From NCBI RefSeq assembly GCF_910591885.1, contig NC_063276.1, forward strand, positions 5,704,001 through 5,768,000: a DNA stretch of 64,000 nucleotides. The letters are read 5' to 3'. The notes beneath the pieces are model-generated. The model had not been told where the DNA came from. It saw nothing but the letters and a program-made list of their open reading frames with translations, and did not search any database. The stretch is from Bombus terrestris (lineage: Eukaryota > Arthropoda > Insecta > Hymenoptera > Apidae). Of this stretch, positions 26,601-35,900 are shown piece by piece (position 1 is the first letter of the stretch; each line of letters opens with the position of its first letter). The position numbers were made by a program, and so were the translations under genes.

Positions 26601-28692
26601 TTTACTAAACCTATTAGGAAACACTGTGACTCAAAGCATTTATCTTAACTGATATACATTCATAGCACATTTGTGATTCGTCATTGGACTTGTAGAGTAA
26701 ATATAAGTTAAATATTTCTTGTTGCACAGCATCATTCCAATGACTGTTAATATTACGAAATTTTAATTCATATTACGAAACAATCACTGTTATAAAAGTT
26801 CTTTTTTTTTGTTGTTGTGATAGTCTATCGAAAATAAAAAATTAAAATTTTCACAAACCTTTGTAATTGCAAATTAGATATAAATATTCGGTTTTGGATA
26901 AAATGTAAATAATATTAAGATTTCGTGTATATCCTTTCGTGTGGAACTCTATCAATGGCATTATGAATAGATTGGAATCTTTATTTGCAATTTTTCGCTT
27001 GTACACAATGTTTTTCCGTGATTACGTTTATTTTCCACACAAAAGAATTAGTTGATAAAAAGTGCGCACGATTAAAAATTGTAATCGAAAACGTCAAAAT
27101 ATCTCATTTTTACAATAACATTTTCTTTCATTTTAAAATAGTAATATAGCAACGCACTCACAAAATTCGAAATGGATATATTTTTTAATTTAAAAATTTT
27201 AACAAACCAAATTTGGGACCGGAAAGAAGTGTTCTTCGTTATTAGGCCATAAGAGTTATAAATACTTTCTAAAATTTATTCTATGAATTCATTATTTCAT
27301 TATTATGAGCAAATATTTGTTTTATAACTAATAGTTGAAGATTTGATAATTCGACAAAAATATGATAATGTTATTTAAATAGCGAATATTATAATAATAA
27401 AATTGCTACTTATATATGTACATACAGGAATTATAAAACAATTTATTGATGCTTATTTGAATTTTATATTGTTCCATATAAATTTTCATACAGATATTTG
27501 CTATATGTTTTAAAACTTTTGAATGAATTGTTGCATGAGAAAATGTATTGTAATAAATAAAACTTTTGGCAGTTGGTATACATAAAATCATTGCAACACT
27601 ATTTTTATGGATTGATAATATGGAATGAGTTGGGTAACTAAATCTAAATATTTTATTACATGCACTCTATTAACACAATTTATCACATGTGTTTAAAATG
27701 GATAAGCAGTGCTTTTATTAATTATTAGTATATTCATATTTCATTTTGTATCACATGATGTAATTAATCATTACATATGTATATCACAATAAATCTCCTT
27801 TATCTTAATTGGAATAGGGATGAATTTAATAAGGAATGAAAATCATTCTATAAAAATAATAAGATACTGAAATATATAAATACATACATTAAGATTATGT
27901 TTAAAACTTAAAATAAATAAATCACACAATTCATTGGTATACTCCTTTTCTAATTACAACAGGTACTGTACATTATTTTAAGCATTAAGATAATGTTATA
28001 TTTAAGCTCAATAAAGAAGAAAGTGAGTCTTTAACTACTCCAAAAAAAATAGCATGCATGACAAGCTCTATATAACAATAATCTATAGAGATAATATATC
28101 TAGAAATATTTAGTTACGGATTACTTCAAACTGAAACTGAAAAATCATCACATAAAAAAAATATAGCGTATGAAATAACATTAATCGCTGCATTGTTAAA
28201 CATTAATCGCTACATTGTTAAACACAAATGCTGCATTTTTAAATAGGAAATGTTTTACAAATAACATTCCTAATCACAGATGCATCAAAAATGCAAGATC
28301 ATCAGATTCTCCTAATCTGTCGTAAGATAATTCGCGGACTCTCCTTCCGCTAAATGGAAAAAATGTGCTACACGGCAATGGTAGCACCTATTTAAAGTTC
28401 GTTACGGACTCATATTTGAGATTTATAAATTCCTAATTACTACTATAACTTGCCCTGCACTGTTCCTATTCACCATAATCACACATACAGTGCGAAAAAA
28501 TAACTACAAATTTGTTTATTTGGGAAAAGGATCATCGATCTTTACAGGTAGTGACTGTACAATTACGAATTCATAAATGACAAACACAAAATACCTCGTG
28601 TTCATTTCATTATTAACATATAAACTTATCCATTTTCTTAAATCAAGTACTCACTGAATTGCAGCAGAAATTATGAATTACGAAATATTGAT
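23646..28692. other. Convergent 3' UTR interval between Fsn and TMEM164
   Basis: Five kilobases of AT-rich DNA between two converging genes. No coding region is supported. An AATAAA at 25424-25429, followed by a T/G-rich stretch, is a good candidate for the Fsn 3' end, which would give a 3' UTR of about 1.8 kb; another lies near 25,958. The segment 26,000-28,690 is probably the long 3' UTR of TMEM164 plus spacer. At about 28,188-28,250 there is a short imperfect triplication of a motif like AATCGCTGCATTGTTAAACA. Confidence 0.6.
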
Positions 28693-29983
28693 CTAATTTA
28701 CGTGAGTATGTCCATTTCCTGAAGTATTTGCATCTTCATATAATTTCTCATTATCATTCACTTTATTGTTTTTTGCAAGTACGCAATCGAGCGTCGGTTT
28801 TACTCTAGTTGGCGGAAACTTCGTTAATAAGAAATTCGACGTGAAGCTGAATAACTTGGATAACAATGGGCACAGTAATCCTTGATGAATAAATGTCCAT
28901 ACCCGATAATATTGACCTTCAAAAGGGTCAAGAATAGCTGCACATAACATATGACTAAGGTTCACTTGTATTGGCTAAAAAATGGAATGTTGGAACATTA
29001 GAATGAATTGAAACACAGAATATGTGTTAGTATGAAATAACACAAACCAAAGCAATGGCTTGGATAACCCAGAAATGATAAGCTAAATTTATTCCATAAC
29101 TGAAAACGGACCAGCTCATGTCTGATAGAGGTTCCACATTATACACACCTAAACACAAAAATTAGGATAGTCTTACATAACGAATTTTGTCACATGATTT
29201 TCAAATTAATAAGAGAAAATTAATTGTAACCACCTCCGATCCTCAGTAAGTAATATGGTATCACTACCATTAAACCATGCTGAATATAGTACATTGCTTT
29301 ATCAGCAAATATCTGAAAGAATTATATCAATGTTAATTTGGGCCATTAAATTATACATTTCTTAGTGAAACATGATAATTTACTCTGCGAGATTCTGTCT
29401 CTGGGAATAAATATGCTAAAAGTGGTCCATTCAAAAAGTTCAAATGTATCCTGAAGATAGCTGTGACTGTAGGACTAGGATCTGCTGCCAGTAAATACAA
29501 CTATATTACAAAAAAGGCAATAATTGTAAACAAGTACAAATAAAATGTATACATTCCTTATTCAAATGGTTTTGTCAATTTTACCTGTACAGCTGTGGTT
29601 ATATGGCAAGGATTTAATATATATACAACTGTCCTGCTGGTAAACTTAAAACCAATTTCCATTCCTAGTACTAATGACATAATAATTAATAATACTCTTC
29701 TACCAACACAATCATGATTTACATATGATACTTTGGTTGGCAACTTAATTCGTCTATAGCCCCAAACAAGGAAGGTTATTATGAATATTGATATGACCAA
29801 TGTTTCAATGATTCTTCGCTTTGGACTTAGGTAATATGCACATTCTGGTCCCACATTGCGTGGTATTGAAGCATTAACACCGTCGTATGCCCATTCGAAC
29901 ATTGCTATGGATTCTTTTTGTAAATCTGAAATGGAAAACATGATAGAATTTAATAGTCCAAGCACAGATTGGATCACTTTCAT
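28693..29983 (-). CDS. TMEM164: TMEM164 family multi-pass membrane protein
   Basis: Five minus-strand coding exons (29585-29983, 29384-29500, 29234-29312, 29048-29148, 28693-28974) join to 325 codons with consistent GT/AG borders and phases. Recognised by GPECAYYLSPKRR near the start, NPCHITT at the end of exon 1, IFRIHLNFLNGPLLAYLFP in exon 2, YYIQHGL in exon 3 and LCAAILDPFEGQYYRVW in exon 5, with several hydrophobic membrane segments. Family knowledge: human TMEM164 (about 297 residues) is an ER-type acyltransferase making polyunsaturated ether phospholipids and is linked to ferroptosis and autophagy; the Cys of NPCH is its proposed catalytic residue and is present. The start is uncertain: the ATG at 29981-29983 follows an AG that could be a splice acceptor, and the later ATG at 29900-29902 would give 298 residues, matching the human length better. 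Confidence 0.88.
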
Positions 29984-30660
29984 ACCTGCACTATCCGCAA
30001 TGACGAATTTCAGACTATGACACTCAAAATTTGTCTAATTTGCCAGTCAGAATGCTTCACTAGGAACTATGATTTGCATTTTAATGTTTCTAACTGAATT
30101 GTTAGACAAGCAGAATCATTCACGTAATAAAATCCCACGTTTGAGTGTCATATCGGAAAATGTAATTATCGATTCATCAAAACGAAGAAGGGTCTTTAAA
30201 TAGAAAAATCATAGAACTGAACGTACGTAACTTCACTGATCCTACGTCTTACTAAACTGGGAAATAGTGCAAAAGACTTGGAACTGATATGTACATGTAA
30301 TAAGATTCATTAAATATAAACAAGCATTATACTTTACACCGCGTATTTGCTATTAAAGAACACTATCGGAAGTGTTGAAGCCCCTGTTACCATTTTCGAG
30401 TAATTTTTAATGTTACCGACTCAGTAGAAAATAAGATTACTACATAATTGTACATATGATGCTTAATAGATGGCACCATAAAGTTCTACCAGTGATCAAT
30501 TTCATTTTTAATAAGTGCATACAAAAATAGATTCGAGACAGGCCTAAATGCAGTTACTTCGTCAACAATTAAAAACTTCATTTCTATAAGTCTGTGATAA
30601 GAGTAAATGCATTTTTGTGTCACACATTTTAAGTGACCATCAACATTTAGTCGGTAAGAG
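29984..30660. other. Upstream region of TMEM164
   Basis: AT-rich, no gene seen. It presumably holds the TMEM164 promoter and any 5' UTR exon, because GTGCAG directly precedes the upstream ATG on the minus strand. It ends where the repeat region begins. Confidence 0.5.
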
Positions 30661-30665
30661 TCACT

Positions 30666-30696
30666 ATCCCGCCGCTTCCCAGAAAAGCGGCGGGAT
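30666..30696. other. Strong GC-rich hairpin at the edge of the repeat region
   Basis: Perfect 12-base arms ATCCCGCCGCTT (30666-30677) and AAGCGGCGGGAT (30685-30696) around a 7-base loop, in otherwise AT-rich DNA, followed about 20 bases later by an A-rich tract. It marks the border between single-copy and repeat DNA. Possible end of a mobile element; family not identifiable. Confidence 0.6.
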
Positions 30697-30810
30697 GTCC
30701 ATCAGGATTTTCCTACGTAAAAAAAAGGAAAAAAGAAAAAAAATATGGCCTACGTATATCGATTTCATAAATAATTAAAAGCAAAGCGTATGCATCCCAT
30801 GATGCCTTTG

Positions 30811-30987
30811 CGATATTCCACGGTGTCCTGCGATGTCCTTACGAATTCCACAGTGGCTCACGGTATCCCACGGTGTCCCACGATGTTTTACGGTATCCCA
30901 TGGTGTCCGACGGTATCCCATGGTGTCCCGCGGTATCCCACAGTGTCACTTGGTGTCCCATGGTGTCCAACGGTGTCCCACGGAGCA
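30811..30987. repeat. Degenerate edge of the 10-bp satellite
   Basis: About 17 units related to ACGGTGTCCA but heavily mutated (CACGGTATCC, CATGGTGTCC, CGCGATGTCC and so on), leading into module M1. The internal arrays are nearly uniform, so this looks like the old, no longer homogenised outer edge of the array. Confidence 0.8.
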
Positions 30988-32208
30988 GCCCAGTCTGGAT
31001 CATCCAAAATTCTGTTCGTGGCATTTGGAGATCCAAACCGGACTGGTGCGTAGTTCTTAGCTTGGCATCGCTTTCCAAAGATTAATCAAATGATTAAATT
31101 TTGGAAAACGATGCCAATTACCAGGTCTCACCACGCGGAGGTGACTACGCAAGAGACCCGCCCATGGGTTATTTAACATTATACATCGATCTCGACATTC
31201 AACCTAGTGGCAGAATGTCGAGTTCCGACTCTACTTGACCATGGGCCTGCGTAAAGAAATAGTTGTTTCGTGGCCTGCGAAACACATATCTCCAACGCAG
31301 CGCTTACACAAATCTTTACAAACTTAAAACAACATACATAGCACAACATCTATCTCCCACACAAAGATTACATCGATCAGTATAAATATTGTACAATAAT
31401 TGGTATCCCTACTGGCATCATTCGGTATCAAAGACACATTTGTCTAACTTGGAACGAATGAAAGGAAATGAAGCTAACGAACGAACTAACAAACCTACGC
31501 GACGTACTCCCGTGCACCGGATAACCCGAAGGATTAGCGGAAAGCCCAAGTATTGACCATAACTCGATTCCTGTTTCGCCGTTCGAAACTTATACGAGTC
31601 GCGGTCGATGGCGTCGATCGATGATGCCAGTGATCCGCTGGTGATCTAGCCGTGGATCCAGCACATAGGCCGGCAACTTAACACACTCCAACTGAACATG
31701 TGGAACCCGGGGAGGGGCCGCTGAACAGGATTTCGAAGGCATGGCCCCAACTGAACAGTGGGGCCCACCCCCGCGGGCCCGAACAGGATTACGGAGGACG
31801 TGAAATTGCAGGTCCCTGACCGAGTACAGAAGTACCAATCGGACAGGAGTGCAGATCCACGACTGAATCCCCAACAGATTCGCAAGCATCAGCGGCGCGA
31901 CGACAACTCCCGCGATCCGGTGCGAACGTCGAGCAGTCGTCGAGCAGTTACAAAGACTGAGGTGTGCTTGGGCCGCCTTACGAATCCCAAGAGTTGTCCA
32001 GTGCACGTTGACCCGCGCGTACCCGGAATACGCACGAGCGAGTACGTTACGCGACAGTTTGAAACAACTGAGCGATCGCGAACCTACAAATCGCGGGTAC
32101 AATTTTTCGTTCCAAGATGGATAAGTATCGCTGTACAGAATGAGCTCACAATGCACTTAACATAGGTATCTATCTTACGATTAATTAAGGCTAAAACGCA
32201 CGCATTCT
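30988..32208. repeat. Module M1 (about 1.22-kb repeat unit between satellite blocks)
   Basis: A non-satellite unit that recurs, at roughly 98-99% identity by eye, at 43976-45200, 47944-49170, 60938-62162 and 62367-63590, and in truncated form at 43395 and 60357. Its first 300 bases are a chain of hairpins; its last 400 bases are GC-rich. Open frames of 135 codons (+) and up to 188 codons (-) cross it, but neither has a known domain, and the minus frame carries a nonsense difference in three of five full copies, so I do not call a gene. It could be a structured non-coding RNA unit or a fragment of an old mobile element. Confidence 0.8.
30990..31284 (+). other. Chain of five hairpins at the head of module M1
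   Basis: H1: 30990-31046, arms CAGTC/GACTG, GGATC/GATCC and CCAAA/TTTGG. H2: 31062-31117, TTGGCATCG pairing with CGATGCCAA, TTTCCAAA with TTTGGAAA, TTAATCA with TGATTAA. H3: 31124-31158, GGTCTC/GAGACC enclosing TCACC/GGTGA. H4: 31160-31246, GCCCATGG/CCATGGGC enclosing a perfect 10-bp stem CTCGACATTC/GAATGTCGAG (31191-31222). H5: 31264-31284, TGTTTCG/CGAAACA with a 7-base loop. All are seen directly. Whether they act as RNA or as DNA cruciforms is unknown. Confidence 0.65.
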
Positions 32209-32275
32209 ACGGTGTCCCCCGGTGTCCAACGATGTCCAACGGTGTCCAACGGTGTCCAACGATGTCCAACGGTGC
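32209..32275. repeat. Short 10-bp satellite block (6-7 units)
   Basis: ACGGTGTCCC, then CCGGTGTCCA and five units of ACGRTGTCCA, ending at ACGGTGCAGTCC where a hairpin begins. Confidence 0.95.
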
Positions 32276-32276
32276 A

Positions 32277-32332
32277 GTCCAGTGTAGATCATCCAAAATT
32301 CTTTTCGCGTTTTTTGGTGATCTACACTGGAC
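32277..32332 (+). other. Near-perfect hairpin, variant of H1
   Basis: GTCCAGTGTAGATCA (32277-32291) is perfectly complementary to TGATCTACACTGGAC (32318-32332). The 26-base interior adds CCAAAA/TTTTGG pairing after a single bulged T, so the stem is about 21 bp with a loop of about 13 bases. It is framed by satellite units on both sides and repeated at 49239-49294. Confidence 0.75.
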
Positions 32333-32690
32333 CAACGGTGTTCTACGGTCTCCAGCGGCGTCCCACGGTGTCCAACGGCATCCCACGTTGCAGTCCAGTT
32401 TAGATTATCCAAAATTCTCTTCGTGGCTTTTCGTAATCCAAAATGGACTGTATTAGCGTGATTCTGAGCTTGATATCGAATTGTTGTGCAATGTTCGTAC
32501 TTATCAATGTAGTCGTTTTCTGAAAATTAATCAACTGATTAATCTGCGAAAACAATTACATCGATCGGTACAAACATTGTACAATAATTCGCAACCGTAC
32601 TGGCAACATTCGGTATCAATGATACATATGTCTAACTTGGAACCACAGAAAGGAAATGAAAGTACTGACACTGTATATACAATTTAGAGT
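32333..32690. repeat. Diverged half module M'
   Basis: A few satellite-like units, then diverged versions of H1 (32390-32450) and H2 (about 32508-32546), then a stretch matching M1 31365-31455 (TGTACAATAATT, CATTCGGTATCAA, TAACTTGGAAC) at roughly 80%. The H3-H5 block present in all full modules is missing here. Confidence 0.7.
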
Positions 32691-32984
32691 TTTGCAAAAG
32701 AGACATACGACTCGTTGTACTAAGCTTATGAAGATATCGAAAAGTTATATACTCCAACGTGACCGCAATATTTTTCTTTTAAAAATGGGAAAACGGGAAG
32801 AAGCCTGAACAATCAGACGATGGAAGAAAAATCATTTGGGCATCTAGCATACATATTTAATATGCTATGAAATGTTTTGACATTTCAACGGAACCTTTCC
32901 TACGGGTTAAACGATCATGGTGAGCAAGCCCTGGATTCTTTTGTCAAATACAGATCGAGAACAGACAGCACAATTAGTATAACA
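32691..32984 (+). other. Leader upstream of the gypsy gene
   Basis: AT-rich, no coding region. A 5' LTR and primer-binding site would be expected here or further upstream, but I could not recognise either. The reading frame is open from 32877 without an ATG until 32985. Confidence 0.4.
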
Positions 32985-35900
32985 ATGGCAACGCCACGAG
33001 AAGACAAAACCGAAACTGTTAGCGCCGCTTTAACTAACAGCGGAATAGACCCAACAGTTAAAGCTTTGCTTGATGCAATGCAGAAACAAATGAGTATGCT
33101 TACACTGCGTATGTATGAAGTTGTAGCAAAAACAAAAACGGGAAATGTATCGGAGGCCAGTTCCTTAATAACCGTAGACGAAGTAACCCACACCGCTAAA
33201 GATCAATCGGTCCTTCGAGAACCTCGCCCATTACTTCAAACACCACCTCAACCATCCTGGGAAAGGACTTTTCCTGAACAATATACGCAACCAGAGCTAA
33301 AAGCTGAGAGTGCATTAAAATGCATTCCGATATTAAACGGAGAGGATGATATAGACGTGGAGGATTTTATTCATGAAATACAAGAAGTAAGAATGATGTG
33401 TAGCGAACCAACACTATTACTAAAAATGATTAAAATAGAGAAGATTGTAGGAAAAGCCGCAATGGCAATCCGCAATATTCGTATTACCGAATTCGAATCT
33501 CTGTATGAAGCATTGAGACGTAATGTAGCTGCGCAAGTATCAGTGAGAGAACAACAGGACGAATTAAGGGAAATGAGGCAAGGATTAACCGAAAGCGTGC
33601 AAAACTATAACATCAGATTTCGAAGTGTTTTTAACAAACTCCAACACAGCATTACCAACGAGTATAGAGACGAACTAACTCGACGGGTGATGAATGAGCA
33701 ACTATACATGGACTCTGTGACCGACTATGTAAGAGGCCTTCGTCCAGAAATAGGGCAGGCGCTAATGGCTAATCTCCCTCCAAATCTCATCGAAGCAGAA
33801 AGGAAAGCAATGAATATGGAAAGATACTTTCGCGAGCACAGCTCTCGCAGACAGATGACGCGACAAACAACCGCCCCGCCATTTTATCGTAACCAGGCTT
33901 CTCATCCAGTAGACAATCGCCTCGCTATTACAAGTAACACAAATAATAAAACTTCATTCACACAAAATATTCTACCAAGAACGAACAATTTTACGAAGTT
34001 TGGGAACAGACCATTAAGCGAAAGGACGCAAGCGAAATGTCCCCAAATGCAATCGATTGGGACACCTTCCCAATCAATGCCAAAATTTTCCGATACCGCC
34101 TCAAAGAAAAGCCCCTCCAGGAATAAACCACGTTCAAGAACAATCGGAATTAACAATGCTACCTCAGGAAGATTATCCACAATACTATTACAATTACCAG
34201 GACGACCAGGATTGCGATTTCTCGTTGACTCCGGGGCAGGAATCAACTTGCTTAAACAAAGATGCTACCCAGGAAAGACAACAATACCAGACACAAAGAA
34301 ATTCTCCATGGGACATTCCAAATACGAATCTAATTCCAAAGTCAAATTGAATTTGTTCGACAAAAAGATAGACTTCTCTTTAATAGATGACGATTTCCCA
34401 ATTATAGAAGATGGCGTATTAGGCTTACCCGGTTTGAATCAATATCGATTCGAACTCTCCAACGAAACATTGAAATTAGATAACAACACCCTTCTGCTGC
34501 AACAAGAACCAACCCTTGCACCAGGAGAAACCATTCAAAAAATTGTATACCTCGAAGGGAAGCCAACGCCAGTGTGCTTTATCAATGGTGGTAAGTCCTC
34601 AATTCAAGTTTCTAACATTATCGAAAATACAAATACCATAGATCAAATCCAAAAATTCAAATCTTCGATTCGACTATCGCACATAGAAAAACCTCTCAGA
34701 GAACCTATAGAAAAGATTCTTCTCTATTACATGGATGTATTTAATTTAGACAGCGAAACATTACCGTGTACATCTCTTGCTAAACATTCCATTACATTGA
34801 AAGAAGATAAAATCATCAACGTAAAATCCTACCGTCCTCCCGAACACCATAAAATCGAAATAAACAAACAAATGACGGAAATGTTAGACAAAAAGATTAT
34901 AGAACCCTCCGACTCTCCCTATAACTCTCCCGTCTGGGTCGTCCCAAAGAAAATCGACGCGTCGGGGAAACAAAAGTGGCGAATAGTGATTGACTTTCGG
35001 AAGTTAAACGAATTAACGGACCAAGACGCATATCCATTACCCGACATTGACGATATACTATCGCAACTAGGGAACGCAAAATATTTCTCCGCTTTAGACT
35101 TATCCTCGGGATTCCACCAAATACCCATGGATGAGAATTCGAGGAAGTACACTGCATTTAGCACACCACAAGGGCACTTCCACTATAACAGAATGCCATT
35201 CGGGCTCAAGAACGCACCCGCTACCTTTCAAAGAATGATGGACACCGCGTTAAGAGGTTTAATTAATAATCATTGTTTCGTCTATCTCGATGATATCATT
35301 ATATTCGGGCAATCGATAGAGGAACATAATAAAAACCTAGCCATTATACTCCAAGGACTCAGGGAAGTAGGTCTAAAAGTACAACCGGATAAATGTGAAT
35401 TCCTAAAACCCGAATTGGAATATTTAGGACACTTAGTGACAGCAAACGGAGTAAAACCTAACCCTGAAAAGATAGAAGCAGTAAAGAACTTCAAACTACC
35501 CAAAAATCCTACGGATGTAAAATCGTTCCTTGGGTTAGCCGGATACTATAGAAAATTTATTAGGAATTTCTCGAAAATTGCCAAACCGTTAACGGAACTA
35601 ACTAAGAAAGACATACAATTCCACTGGACTGACAAAACACAACTTAGCTTCGATACATTAAAAGAAAGACTATGCCAAGCACCAGTACTAAAATACCCCG
35701 ACTATACGAAAACATTTACGTTAACAACGGACGCCAGTAATGAAGGTCTAGGAGCCATCCTTTCACAAGACGGACACCCTTGTTGCTTCATTTCAAGGAC
35801 ATTAAACCCCCCTGAACGAAATTATACTACGACGGAAAAAGAATTATTGGCCATCGTTTGGGCAGTTAGAAGATTTAGGCAATATTTATTAGGCCGCAAA

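Noticed and set aside
30666..30730. Hairpin plus A-rich tract as a bacterial-type terminator
   Set aside because: The surrounding DNA is clearly eukaryotic; the resemblance is formal only.
31758..32165. 135-codon + frame in module M (also in the other copies)
   Set aside because: No recognisable domain; near-identical copies by recent duplication cannot show selection, and the region is GC-rich so long frames arise by chance.
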